Below, piece after piece: positions 1-9,031 of a stretch of DNA of 64,000 nt (the first letter of the stretch is position 1; each line of letters starts with the position of its first letter). Origin of the DNA: Streptomyces platensis (GTDB taxonomy: Bacteria; Actinomycetota; Actinomycetes; Streptomycetales; Streptomycetaceae). The notes under the pieces were generated by a model. The model ran no database searches, had not been told where the DNA came from, and saw nothing but the letters and a program-made list of their open reading frames with translations. Where the stretch lies: positions 496,001 to 560,000 of the forward strand of contig NZ_CP023691.1 of assembly GCF_008704855.1 (NCBI RefSeq). Reading direction: 5' to 3'. The position numbers were made by a program, and so were the translations under genes.

Positions 1-208
1 CCCCCAGATCACCATTTCCGCATGGGGCCGTCGTCCCGCGGAATGACCACCACGGCGGCAGGGCGGCCCGTGCCTCTGATCAGGAGGCCGACCGCCCTGG
101 ACGGCCCTCAGCCGCACGTACGGCCGCCGAACCGTCTCGGCTAGGACGTACTCCGCTAGCTGTACTGACCGGAGACGTTGGTTGAAAGCACGGCGCTCCG
201 ATCAGCAG

Positions 209-1174
209 TTACGAGGTGGGGGCCGAGTGGCGTTCAAGCAGGTCTCTGGCGAGCTGACTGATGCGTTCGCGGGCCCTCTCTGGGGCGAGCACCTCGATAT
301 GGTCACCGAATTGGAGGAGCTGGCGCACTGACTCGATGTTGGGATAGCGCACGACGACGGTGCAACAACCATCTTCTGGGTCGGAAACTTCGTGGATGCG
401 GTTGCCGAGTATGCGCCGCGCCAGGTCGATGCCAGTTTCTGGCAGGCGGATGGTCACGCTCACGCGGCCCTGCGCCTCGGTGCGTGCCTTCAACGCGGCC
501 CACCTGGTGTGAAGGGTCTCACCAGGTCGAAGAACAGCCGGCGCGTTGAGCTGTTCGTAGGCCGAGAGTCGTTCCAGAGCGAACAGCCGACCGTCCCCCT
601 GGTCGTCGGCGATGAGATACCAGCGGCCTGACTTCGCCACGATCCCGTACGGGTCGACCACTCGCGTCGAGGCCCGACTCTCGGCGCTGCGCCGGTACCG
701 GATGCGCAGCCGACAGCGGTGCCGCAGTGCCGTAGCCAGATCCGCTACGTCGATCGCCGCCTCTGAGCCGGCGAACCACGAGGTGCTTTCCACCAGCACC
801 AGGTCCGCCAATCGCAGCAAGTTCGGTGGCTCAGGTGATCCAGCCTGGCGGGCAGCGATCTTGCGCGCGGCCGATTCCCACACCCCAGACAGGCCCATGC
901 CCTCAAGCTGCGCGCTGTCCAAGCCAGCCACGGAGAGCGCCTCCAGCTCTGGTGGGTCCAGGTGGGATGCGTTGAGCCGCGCACCGGGGAGCAAGATGAT
1001 CCCGCCGTTCCGCCCCCGTTCTGCATAAACAGGCACACCCGCAGTTGAGAGTGCCTCCACATCCCGCAGCACAGTCCGCCGAGACACCTCCAGCCGCTTG
1101 GCGAGCTCGCTGGTGGTGATGCGCTGACGGGTCTGCAGGAGCAGCAGTAGGTGCAAGAGCCGCGAAGCCTTCAT
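209..1174 (-). CDS. WYL-domain transcriptional regulator (DeoR-type HTH)
   Basis: This 321-aa protein is a DNA-binding regulator of the HTH-WYL family, whose WYL domain usually senses a small ligand or nucleic acid. An N-terminal winged helix-turn-helix (about residues 5-57, with TTSELAKRLEVSRRTVLRDV) is followed by a linker, the WYL domain with the diagnostic RWYLIA near residue 185, and a C-terminal WCX-like region. The ATG at 1174 is preferred over an upstream TTG because the HTH begins directly after it. It is divergent from the VOC gene at 1270, and a short dyad lies between them, so it probably controls that gene. The family is clear; the ligand is unknown. Confidence 0.85.
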   Translation of the reverse strand: MKASRLLHLLLLLQTRQRITTSELAKRLEVSRRTVLRDVEALSTAGVPVYAERGRNGGIILLPGARLNASHLDPPELEALSVAGLDSAQLEGMGLSGVWESAARKIAARQAGSPEPPNLLRLADLVLVESTSWFAGSEAAIDVADLATALRHRCRLRIRYRRSAESRASTRVVDPYGIVAKSGRWYLIADDQGDGRLFALERLSAYEQLNAPAVLRPGETLHTRWAALKARTEAQGRVSVTIRLPETGIDLARRILGNRIHEVSDPEDGCCTVVVRYPNIESVRQLLQFGDHIEVLAPERARERISQLARDLLERHSAPTS

Positions 1175-1197
1175 GCTCGCCAATGTTCGCAGAAAAG

Positions 1198-1214
1198 GTG
1201 ACAGGTTCTGTCGC
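1198..1214. promoter_or_regulatory. Candidate WYL-regulator operator
   Basis: A perfect dyad GACAG-GTT-CTGTC (1200-1212) lies midway between the divergent WYL regulator and the VOC gene. Regulators of this family commonly bind TGACA/TGTCA-type dyads in such positions. Only the dyad is seen; binding is inferred. Confidence 0.45.
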
Positions 1215-1269
1215 GATCAGACGATCCGCTGGAGCAGTACCAAGAAATCAACTAGTTGAGGAGCGCTCC

Positions 1270-1635
1270 ATGGCCGCACCGAACCTGTTCCTGATCGGCG
1301 TTCGCGACGCCCAGGCCGCTACCGCCTTCTACAGCGACCTGTTCGAGCTCGAACCGACCTTCACCAGTCCCCACTACGTGGCCTTCGAGGTTGCCCCCGG
1401 CGTCCTGTTCGCGCTGTGGACGGGATACAGCGAGCACGCTGTCCCGAGCACTCCTCGCACGAGCGAAGTCGGACTGATGATGCCGGGACCATCGTCCGCA
1501 GTTGACGAGGTCTTCACGAGTTGGGTCTCGAAGGGGGTCCATGTCGTCGAGGAGCCGCACGACGCTGTCTTCGGCCGCACGTTCGTGATCACTGACCCCG
1601 ATGGAAACCTCATCCGGGTCTCCCCGGTCGACTGA
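1270..1635 (+). CDS. VOC family (glyoxalase/bleomycin-resistance-fold) protein
   Basis: This 121-aa protein has a single vicinal-oxygen-chelate domain covering almost its whole length. It shows the typical start (LFLIGVRDAQAATAFYSDLF) and end (FVITDPDGNLIRVSPVD) with conserved DPDGN. Members form metal-binding dimers and act as glyoxalases, dioxygenases, or drug-binding resistance proteins; the substrate cannot be told here. The ATG at 1270 is preceded by GAGGAG; the open frame extends upstream to 1183 but the fold begins at 1270. Its position opposite a WYL regulator suggests a ligand-induced pair. Confidence 0.82.
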   Translation: MAAPNLFLIGVRDAQAATAFYSDLFELEPTFTSPHYVAFEVAPGVLFALWTGYSEHAVPSTPRTSEVGLMMPGPSSAVDEVFTSWVSKGVHVVEEPHDAVFGRTFVITDPDGNLIRVSPVD

Positions 1636-1668
1636 GCTGTACGTCCCCTCTCCACACCTCAAGTTGTC

Positions 1669-1701
1669 GAAGGGCCGGCCACACACGATGGCCGGCCCTT
1701 C
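1669..1701 (+). terminator. Strong hairpin terminator after the VOC gene
   Basis: A 13-bp perfect inverted repeat (GAAGGGCCGGCCA / TGGCCGGCCCTTC) with a 7-nt loop starts 33 bases after the VOC stop codon. It lacks a T tract, as is common in Streptomyces terminators. Confidence 0.7.
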
Positions 1702-1722
1702 AGCCTGTCCAGGAGCGCAGAA

Positions 1723-2242
1723 ATGTCCCATCCGAACGCCGTCCTCCCCCCGCGCCACCGTCTGAAAGTCGCTCGACTCGTCGTCGACGACGGCTGGCCA
1801 ATCAGCGAAGTCGCGGCCCGGTTCCAGGTCTCCTGGCCGACCGTAAAGCGCTGGGTCGACCGCTACCTTGCAGGCGAGTCCATGCAGGACCGAACCTCAC
1901 GGCCGCAAAGGTCTCCAAACAGGACTCCCAAGGCCGTGACAAAGCGGTGCGTCAGCCTACGCCAACGTCTGCTCCTTTCTGTGGCGCGACACGTGCGACG
2001 CCCTCTCGATCACGCCGAAGTACACCCGCCCTTACCGTCCGCAGACCAACGGGAAGGTCGAACGCTTCCACCGCACCATGGCAGACGGCTGGGCCTACGC
2101 CCGCTGCTGCGCCTCCGAGGCCGAACGCCGAACTGAGTTGGAAAGCTGGTTGCACTACTACAACCACCACAGACCCCATACGGCATGCGGGAGCCTGCCG
2201 CCGTTCTCACGATTGATCAACGTGCCCGGTCAGTACAGCTAG
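1723..2242 (+). pseudogene. IS481-type transposase remnant with internal deletion
   Basis: The first part encodes the N-terminal HTH of an IS3/IS481-like transposase (HRLKVARLVVDDGWPISEVA, then WPTVKRWVDRYLAG). From about 1950 the reading continues in a different frame with the C-terminal end of the DDE domain (TPKYTRPYRPQTNGKVERFH, then LESWLHYYNHHRPHTACG), ending at a TAG at 2240-2242. The central catalytic region with the first two acidic residues is missing, so about half of the usual ~320 aa is lost. The element cannot be active. No clear terminal inverted repeats were seen. Confidence 0.75.
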
Positions 2243-2441
2243 CACCGTGCCGCAAGATCCTGGCCGCACACTCATGGCTTCCAAGAACGTCACCGGCGGT
2301 GGTCCGCCGACGGCACCTGGGAGCGTCCGCTGCACCAAGTCGAAGCGGCGGCCGACTCCGCCACCGGCGAGAGCGACCGGGACATCGCGGTGGACTCCAC
2401 CATCGCATAGACGGATCAGCGTGGGGGCCGTGCTCATCAAG

Positions 2442-2454
2442 TGAGTACGCGTAC
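2442..2454. promoter_or_regulatory. Partial copy of the TGAGTACGCGTACTCA palindrome
   Basis: TGAGTACGCGTAC followed by an imperfect CTACTC lies 61 bases upstream of the membrane protein at 2516. It is the left 13 bases of the perfect 16-bp palindrome found at 9861-9876, also just upstream of a membrane protein gene. Confidence 0.4.
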
Positions 2455-2515
2455 CTACTCCCTGCCCGTAGCCGCGCCCATCCACCGCGCTCCCCCGCTG
2501 ACATAGCGTCCCCCT

Positions 2516-3202
2516 ATGCCCCCGGAAACCGCACCCACCAAACCCACCGAACCCAGCTCCACCGTCCCGAGCGATTCCGGGGTCTCCTCATTCGTCTTCA
2601 AGGCCCTCGGTTGCGGCTGCGCCCCGGTCGTCGTACTCGTTCTGGTCGTCCTGATCGCCTCGGGCTCATGGGGGTCGTCGGACTTTCCCCGCGTCGCGCC
2701 CGAGGAGATGGCGAGCCGCGCCTTTCAGCGTTCTCAGGAGGCGTATGACGTCGTGGGGTTCCAGCGCACCGTGAAACCAGGCGTCGAGGACGTCGGCGTC
2801 AGCACGGAGAACACGCTCGGCTCTTCCTTCTGCCACGGGGGTCTCACGGGGCTGGAGGACAAGACCGTCGACGGCGCCTACCAGATGAGCCACAGCTGGG
2901 CGCTGGACCACGTCCCCGCGCGCCAGGCCGTAACCGGTCTGCGCCGGCTCCACCGGCATCTGAAGGACGAGGGCTGGGAGATCACGTCCTACTCTGAGGG
3001 CGAGCAGGGCAACTGGGACCTGTTCGCCAAACGGGACGACGGCGCCGAGCGGATGTCCTTCAGCTGGTACCCGGACCGGGAGTACTTCACCGGCGGTGCC
3101 GGCGTGCCCTGTGCCTACGACCCCGCGTGGAAGGACGGCGACGTCGGCCCGTCCGGAGATGACCAGACGCCGCCGGCCCTCGGCCCGCGCAGCGGGACGT
3201 AA
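2516..3202 (+). CDS. Conserved hypothetical single-pass membrane protein
   Basis: This 228-aa protein has a Pro/Thr/Ser-rich N-terminal tail of about 25 residues, one strongly hydrophobic segment (about residues 32-50, APVVVLVLVVLIASGSWG), and an extracytoplasmic domain of about 170 residues. That domain has two cysteines (in SSFCHGG and GVPCAYD) that could form a disulfide. I do not recognise a named family or a catalytic motif. It appears to be a single-gene unit with the TGAGTACG half-palindrome upstream. Function unknown; a secreted sensor or envelope role is only a guess. Confidence 0.7.
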   Translation: MPPETAPTKPTEPSSTVPSDSGVSSFVFKALGCGCAPVVVLVLVVLIASGSWGSSDFPRVAPEEMASRAFQRSQEAYDVVGFQRTVKPGVEDVGVSTENTLGSSFCHGGLTGLEDKTVDGAYQMSHSWALDHVPARQAVTGLRRLHRHLKDEGWEITSYSEGEQGNWDLFAKRDDGAERMSFSWYPDREYFTGGAGVPCAYDPAWKDGDVGPSGDDQTPPALGPRSGT

Positions 3203-3354
3203 CGGGGATTTCGCGCGAGGCTCCGCGCCGGCGGGCTGGAGGCGGGGGCAGGGCGGGGCCGATCAGTTTTGCAGGAGGGCTCCCGTGACCTCACTGTGGC
3301 ACCTGCCGTACCACGCCTTGCCGCCGCCCGGGCGAAGAAGGATAAATGTGAATC

Positions 3355-6195
3355 ATGAGCGGATTTTCGGGTCGTTTCCGGCGTTGGCTACGCCGTGTGC
3401 CCGGGCATTCCGCTTTTTCGGGTGGGAAGCCTGCCGGGAGCGATGTCGGTGACCGTCAGGACGAGCGTCCTGCGGAGGGGGGAGATCAGCAGCCCGTACG
3501 GCCGTCCTGGTCGACACGCAGCGTTGCCCGGGAAGTTTTTCTCCTTCAGCTGGTGCTGGTGGTACTGCTCGTCGCGGCGGCAGTGGTGGCTTTCGTCGTG
3601 CAGACCCGGCGGGACACCATGACCGACGCCCGGCACCGGACGCTCGCCGCCGCTGAGTCCTTCGCGCACTCCCCGGGGCTCCAGGAGGCGCTGAACAGCG
3701 CCGATCCGACCGCGAAGCTCCAGCCGCTGGCGGAGGCGGCCCGGAAGGATTCCGGTGTCGACGCTCTCATCGTGTACAAACTCGACGGGATCACCCTCAC
3801 CCACAGTGACCCGCGTCAGATCGGCAAGCACGTCATCGGGCCGTATGCGGAGGCCGCCCGGGGCAAGCCCTTCACCAGGACCTTCGAGGGTGCCCTGGGG
3901 CTCTCCGTAGTTTCCGCGGCGCCCGTCAAGGACTCCTCGGGCCGGGTCATCGCCATCGTCGCCGCCCCGGTGACGGTGGAAAAGGTGCAGAAGTCGGTCA
4001 ACCAGCAGCTGCCCCTCTTCATCGGTACCGCGGTCGCGGCGCTGGCGCTCGCCGGAGGAGGCGCGGGGCTGGTGAGCCGTCGGCTGCGCCGGCAGACCCA
4101 CGGTCTGGGTCCGGCCGAGATGACCCGGATGTACGAGCATCACGATGCGGTGCTGCACGCGGTGCGGGAGGGTGTCCTCATCGTCGGCCGCGGCGGGCGG
4201 CTGTTGCTGGCCAATGACGAGGCGCGGCGGCTGCTGGACCTGCCGGCGGACGCGGAAGGACGCCAGGTCGACGACCTGGGGCTGGACCACCGCACCGCCG
4301 GACTCCTGGCGTCCGACCGGATCGCCACCGACGAGGTGCACCTGGCCCAGGACAGACTGCTGGCCGTCAACAAGCGGTCCACCACCCCCTACGGAGCCCA
4401 CCAGGCGAGCGTGGTGACCCTGCGCGACACCACCGAGCTGAGGTGGCTGTCAGGGCGCGCAGAGGTGGCGCGGGACCGGTTGAGGCTCCTCTACGACGCC
4501 GGGGCGCGGATCGGTTCCACGCTGAATGTGGTGCGCACGGCGGAGGAGCTGGCGCAGGTGGCGGTCCCCCGGTTTGCCGACATCGTCACCGTCGAGCTTC
4601 AGGAACCGGTGCTGAAGGGCGAGGAGCCGAGCGTGGCGGGTAGCGCGCTGCGCCGGGCGGCGCTCGCCGGTCTGCCGCCGGACCATCCGCTCCACCCCGT
4701 CGGCGAGCTGATCACGGCCGTCCCGGGAACCCCGGCGGCGGCGAGTACGGACCAGGTCAGCTCCATGGTGGTGCCGGACCTGGCCGGCTCTTCCGCCTGG
4801 CGGTCCCAGGACCCGGAACGCGCCCGGCGCATCCTGGACCACGGGGTGCACTCCCTGGCGGTCGTGCCGCTGCGCGCCCGGGGGGTGGTGCTGGGAATGG
4901 TGTACTTCTGGCGGTCGGGGAGCTCCCCTCCGTTCGACGACGAGGATCTGTCCTTCGCCGAGGAGCTGGCGGGGCGGGCCGCGGTGGGGATCGACAACGC
5001 CCGGCGCTTCACCCGCGAGCGCACGATGGCGATGACGCTCCAGCGCAGCCTGATGCCTCGCGGCCTGCCCGACCAGGATGCCCTGGAGGTGGCGCACCGC
5101 TATCTTCCGGCGCAGGCGGGAGTGGGCGGGGACTGGTTCGATGTCATCCCGCTGCCCGGCGCCCGGGTGGCGCTGGTCGTCGGCGACGTGGTCGGACACG
5201 GTCTGCATGCGGCGGCCACCATGGGCCGGCTGCGGATCGCCGTGCACAACTTCTCGGCCCTGGACCTCTCCCCCGACGAACTGCTGGGCCATGTGGACGA
5301 GCTGGTGACCCATATCGACGTCCAGGACGAGGACGGTGAGGAGGTGCCGGCGATCACCGGCGCCACCTGTCTTTACGTCATCTATGACTCCGTCTCCGGG
5401 CGGGTCAGCGTGGCCACGGCCGGCCATCTGCCGCCGGCTGTGGCCTACCCCGACGGGAGGGTGGAGTTCCTGCACTCACCGGTCTCCCCGCCGCTGGGGC
5501 TCGGCACCGGCCTGCCCTTCCAGACGGCTGAACTGTCACTGCCGGAGGGCTCCCGGCTGGTGCTCTACACGGACGGGCTGGTCGAGAACCGCAACCGCGA
5601 CCTGGACACGGGGCTGGAGGCACTGCATGCGGCCCTCGCCGGGCCGGACCGTACGCCGGAGGACACCTGCGCCACCATCATGCAGTCGCTGCTGCCCGCC
5701 AGGTCGACCGATGACGTCGCGCTGCTGGTGGCCCGGACCCGGCGGCTGGACCCGGCACATGTCGCCGAGTGGGATGTGTCCCGCGACCCGGCGGCGGTGG
5801 GCCCGGTCCGCAACGCGTGTGTCCGCCAGTTGGCGGACTGGGGTCTGGAGGCCATCTCCTTCGGTACCGAACTCATCCTCAGCGAACTGATCACCAACGC
5901 GATCCGGCACGGCGCCGAGCCCATCCACGTGCGGCTCCTGCACACCCGCACCCTGATCTGTGAGGTCTCCGACGGCAGCAGCACCAGCCCGCACATCCGC
6001 CAGGCGAAGGACACCGACGAAGACGGCCGCGGGCTTTTCCTGGTGGCGCAGTTCGCCGAACACTGGGGCACCCGCTACTCCCCCAGGGGCAAGACGATCT
6101 GGGCCGCTCAGGTGATCGGCCCCGAGCCCCTGCCGTCGGAAGAGGAGCCTTCGGAGCACCTGCTCAACCATTGGGAGCAGCGCGGCCAGTGGTGA
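3355..6195 (+). CDS. Membrane sensor SpoIIE-type PP2C phosphatase with PAS, GAF and HATPase domains
   Basis: This 946-aa multidomain signalling protein is likely a sensor that resets anti-sigma/anti-anti-sigma pairs. In order: a basic N-terminus; TM1 (about 61-83); an extracytoplasmic sensor (about 90-215); TM2 (about 220-240); a PAS-like domain (about 255-365, VREGVLIVGRGGRLLLANDE); a GAF domain (about 380-550); a PP2C/SpoIIE domain (about 560-790) with metal-site motifs GVGGDWFDVI and VVGDVVGHGLHAA; and a C-terminal HATPase kinase domain (N-box ELILSELITNAIRHG, then EDGRGLFLVAQ). Phosphatase and anti-sigma-type kinase are thus fused. The ATG at 3355 has AAGGA about 12 bases upstream, slightly far. 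The next gene is a solute-binding lipoprotein, which might feed its sensor domain, but that link is speculative. Confidence 0.9.
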   Translation: MSGFSGRFRRWLRRVPGHSAFSGGKPAGSDVGDRQDERPAEGGDQQPVRPSWSTRSVAREVFLLQLVLVVLLVAAAVVAFVVQTRRDTMTDARHRTLAAAESFAHSPGLQEALNSADPTAKLQPLAEAARKDSGVDALIVYKLDGITLTHSDPRQIGKHVIGPYAEAARGKPFTRTFEGALGLSVVSAAPVKDSSGRVIAIVAAPVTVEKVQKSVNQQLPLFIGTAVAALALAGGGAGLVSRRLRRQTHGLGPAEMTRMYEHHDAVLHAVREGVLIVGRGGRLLLANDEARRLLDLPADAEGRQVDDLGLDHRTAGLLASDRIATDEVHLAQDRLLAVNKRSTTPYGAHQASVVTLRDTTELRWLSGRAEVARDRLRLLYDAGARIGSTLNVVRTAEELAQVAVPRFADIVTVELQEPVLKGEEPSVAGSALRRAALAGLPPDHPLHPVGELITAVPGTPAAASTDQVSSMVVPDLAGSSAWRSQDPERARRILDHGVHSLAVVPLRARGVVLGMVYFWRSGSSPPFDDEDLSFAEELAGRAAVGIDNARRFTRERTMAMTLQRSLMPRGLPDQDALEVAHRYLPAQAGVGGDWFDVIPLPGARVALVVGDVVGHGLHAAATMGRLRIAVHNFSALDLSPDELLGHVDELVTHIDVQDEDGEEVPAITGATCLYVIYDSVSGRVSVATAGHLPPAVAYPDGRVEFLHSPVSPPLGLGTGLPFQTAELSLPEGSRLVLYTDGLVENRNRDLDTGLEALHAALAGPDRTPEDTCATIMQSLLPARSTDDVALLVARTRRLDPAHVAEWDVSRDPAAVGPVRNACVRQLADWGLEAISFGTELILSELITNAIRHGAEPIHVRLLHTRTLICEVSDGSSTSPHIRQAKDTDEDGRGLFLVAQFAEHWGTRYSPRGKTIWAAQVIGPEPLPSEEEPSEHLLNHWEQRGQW

Positions 6196-6391
6196 GGCCA
6201 TGGCTGCGGCGCCCGTCCGGGGACGGGCGTGGGATCCGTACGGGTGTGGCGCCGCCGGCCGCCATGACCTGGCCGGGTAAGCCGTCCTGGCGGAGGCCTG
6301 CGAGGGCGCGGAGTACGCTGGCTCGCCCCCCGAGCCGCGTTCGCCACCCGCCCGGCGGACCGCTCCCCCACCTGGCCCTGCTGGAGGCGTT

Positions 6392-7534
6392 GTGGCTACA
6401 CATCATCGGGTCCGCACAGGCGCCCTCCTGTGCTGCCTCGGTCTTGCGGTGCTCGGTCTCGGCGCCTGCCAGGAAGAGGGAACGCCCCGGCCGGTCGCGC
6501 CCTCCCGGGCCGAGTCCGCCGCGGACGTGGGCGGGTCGGCGGCGCTGGTCAGGGCGGCACAGCGGGAGGGCAGGCTCAACACGATCGCGCTGCCGCGCCA
6601 GTGGGCCGGCTACGACAGGCTGATCGACGGCTTCGAGAAGAAGTACGGCATCAAGGTCGTCGTCGACAACCCGTCCGGCCACAGCCAGCAGGAGATCGAG
6701 GCGGTCCGGCGCTACCGGGGCCAGAAGCGCGCCCCCGACGTGCTCGACATCGGGGATTCCTTCGCCCAGTCCGCTGCGCGGCAGAATCTGCTGGCCCCCT
6801 ACCGGGTCGCCCAGTTCGACCAGATCCCACCGGAGCAGAAGGACGCCGAGGCCCGCTGGTACAACAACTACGGCGGCTACGTCTCGATCGGCTGCGACGC
6901 CGCCCGCGTCAAGACCTGCCCCGACTCCTTCGCGAATCTGCTCCGGCCGGAGTACAAGGGCCTGGTCTCGATGTACGGCCAACCCACGGACGCGGGCTCG
7001 GCCTTCGCCGCGGTGTACGCGGCGGCGCTCGCCAACGGAGGGTCATTCGACAATATCCAGCCGGGTATCGACTTCTTCGCCCGGCTCGACAGAGTCGGCA
7101 ACTACAACCGAGCCGACCCCGACCCGGCCACGATCGCCAAGGGCAAGACACCGATCAGCATCGAATGGGATTACCTCAACCTGGCGCACCTCGACCAACT
7201 CCGCGGGACGGGCGTGAAATGGCGGGTCTCCATTCCCTTCGACGGCAGCTTCTCGCAGTACTACGCACAGGCGGTCAACAAGGACGCCCCGCACCCGGCG
7301 GCGGCGCGCCTGTGGGAGGAGTACCTGTTCAGCCCGGAAGGCCAGAACCTCCGCCTCGTGGACTACGCCCGTCCGGTGCTGCTGGCCGCCATGGCGAAGA
7401 ACGGCACCCTCAACAAGGCCTTGGCCGCACGGCTGCCGACGGTCGAGGGCACGCCGCAGTTCCCGAATGAGGCCCAGCTGGCCAAGGCTCTGCGCACCGT
7501 CCGGAAGAACTGGGCCAAGGCCGTCGGCGGCTGA
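6392..7534 (+). CDS. Extracellular solute-binding lipoprotein (ABC importer type)
   Basis: This 380-aa lipoprotein has a type II signal peptide (hydrophobic core, lipobox LGAC with Cys at about residue 26). A periplasmic-binding-fold region follows, resembling spermidine/putrescine- or iron-type binding proteins (SBP_bac_6/8): FEKKYGIKVVVDNPSG, DVLDIGDSFAQSA, TPISIEWDYLNLAHL. The GTG at 6392 is preceded by GGAGG. No permease or ATPase gene is adjacent, so it is an orphan binding protein, which may work with a remote transporter or in signalling. The ligand cannot be assigned. Confidence 0.85.
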   Translation: MATHHRVRTGALLCCLGLAVLGLGACQEEGTPRPVAPSRAESAADVGGSAALVRAAQREGRLNTIALPRQWAGYDRLIDGFEKKYGIKVVVDNPSGHSQQEIEAVRRYRGQKRAPDVLDIGDSFAQSAARQNLLAPYRVAQFDQIPPEQKDAEARWYNNYGGYVSIGCDAARVKTCPDSFANLLRPEYKGLVSMYGQPTDAGSAFAAVYAAALANGGSFDNIQPGIDFFARLDRVGNYNRADPDPATIAKGKTPISIEWDYLNLAHLDQLRGTGVKWRVSIPFDGSFSQYYAQAVNKDAPHPAAARLWEEYLFSPEGQNLRLVDYARPVLLAAMAKNGTLNKALAARLPTVEGTPQFPNEAQLAKALRTVRKNWAKAVGG

Positions 7535-7695
7535 TCCGCCCTGGTCGGCGGTGGTGCGGACCGCGGCGGATGCCTCCAGGTGCGTGCTGGAGGGCTCGGG
7601 ATCCCCACCGGGTGAGGCGGGTCTCAGCCCCTCCGGTGACCGAAAGAGCACGGGAAACCGGGGAGCCGAAATTCTGGCTCGGTACGATCGACGGC

Positions 7696-8874
7696 ATGGC
7701 AAAACACCTGTTATTTGTAGCCCTTTTCGGACACGGGCATGTCAACCCCACGCTGCCGCTGGTCGAGGAGCTCGTGCGCCGGGGGCACCGAGTGGACTAT
7801 GCGACAAGTGCGGAGCACTCCGAGGCGGTCACCAAAGCCGGCGCGCGCTGGGTGGAGCTGAAGCTCCAGTCGCCTGAAATCCTTACTCCGCCCCGCCAGT
7901 TCGGCCTCGAAGAGATCCGCTTCTTCCTGCGCGGCATGTTCGCGGAGATGTGTGCGCAGTACCCCGTGCTGCGCGACTACTGCGCCGCTGAGTCACCGGA
8001 CGCGATCTGTTACGACGGTATGAACTGGCCTGCCCGGGTCGTCGCGGAAAATCTGGGCCTGCCCGCCGTGCGGCTCATTCCCAACCTCGCCTCGAACGAG
8101 GAGTTCTCGCTGTTCGGCGATGTCATGAACGACAACGGCGACGAAAATCCCGTGCTGGATCTGCTCGCCGCCGACTGCGCGGAGTTCTCCGCCGAACACG
8201 GTGTCACGCTCGCCCCGGAGAGCGTCCTGGACGGCGCCGAAGAGCGGAACCTTGTGTTCATACCGCGGGAATTCCAGCCCGCCGGTGACACCTTCGACGA
8301 ACGTTTCCACTTCGTCGGCCCCTCCTTGGGCAGCCGGGAGCACGCCGAGCCCTGGTCGCCGGCCGATCCCGAGGCTCCCGTGCTGTTCATTTCGCTGGGC
8401 ACGGTCTTCAACGACCGGCCGGAGTTCTACCGCACCTGCATCGAAGCCTTCCGCGACGGGCCCTATCAAGTGGCCATGGCCATCGGCGATCTGGACCGGG
8501 CCGCGCTGGGAGAAATTCCGCCCACCTTCGACGTCCGGCCGTACTTCCCGCAGCCGGCGGTGCTACGGCACGCCGACGCTTTCGTCTCGCACGCCGGGAT
8601 GAACTCCACCATGGAGGCGCTGTATTACGGGGTGGGCCTGGTCACCATTCCGCAAATGCCCGAGCAGGCCGCCAATGCCGGGCGCGCGCAGGAACTCGGG
8701 CTCGGAGTGCAGCTGGACCCCGCGACGGTCACCGCCGAGTCGTTGCGTACCGCCGTCACCCAAGTCGCCTCCGACCCCGCCGTGCGCAGCAATCTCGACC
8801 GCATGCGCACGGTGGTCAAGGGCAGCGGCGGAGCCGTTCGCGGCGCGGATGTGATCGAGGAATGTCTTCGCTGA
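7696..8874 (+). CDS. MGT/UGT-type glycosyltransferase (macrolide glycosyltransferase-like)
   Basis: This 392-aa GT1-family enzyme transfers a sugar from an NDP-sugar to a small acceptor. The N-terminal acceptor domain starts FVALFGHGHVNPTLPLVEEL, with the usual His near residue 16. The C-terminal donor domain has LFISLGTVFNDRPEF and the signature VSHAGMNSTMEALYYGV, then IPQMPEQAANA. Streptomyces homologues of this size often inactivate macrolides; the acceptor here is unknown. The ATG at 7696 is chosen because homology begins there, although the frame is open from 7570. Codon 6 is TTA, so translation may depend on the bldA tRNA. Confidence 0.88.
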   Translation: MAKHLLFVALFGHGHVNPTLPLVEELVRRGHRVDYATSAEHSEAVTKAGARWVELKLQSPEILTPPRQFGLEEIRFFLRGMFAEMCAQYPVLRDYCAAESPDAICYDGMNWPARVVAENLGLPAVRLIPNLASNEEFSLFGDVMNDNGDENPVLDLLAADCAEFSAEHGVTLAPESVLDGAEERNLVFIPREFQPAGDTFDERFHFVGPSLGSREHAEPWSPADPEAPVLFISLGTVFNDRPEFYRTCIEAFRDGPYQVAMAIGDLDRAALGEIPPTFDVRPYFPQPAVLRHADAFVSHAGMNSTMEALYYGVGLVTIPQMPEQAANAGRAQELGLGVQLDPATVTAESLRTAVTQVASDPAVRSNLDRMRTVVKGSGGAVRGADVIEECLR

Positions 8875-8891
8875 GGTCCGCCGCATGATGG

Positions 8892-8927
8892 CGCCGGGGT
8901 GTGGGAGCCGCGCTCCGCACCCCGGCG
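8892..8927 (+). terminator. Hairpin terminator after the glycosyltransferase
   Basis: A 13-base stem CGCCGGGGTGTGG / CCGCACCCCGGCG (one G-U pair) with a 10-nt loop starts 18 bases after the stop codon. Confidence 0.65.
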
Positions 8928-9031
8928 TTCGGGGCTTCGCGGCCTTGTCAACCTCGCCTTCGACGCCTGACGGCGACGCTCAGGGGGAGCAATGAGGGCG
9001 TATCCGGCGGAGAGCCTGGCAAGGTAGAGGT

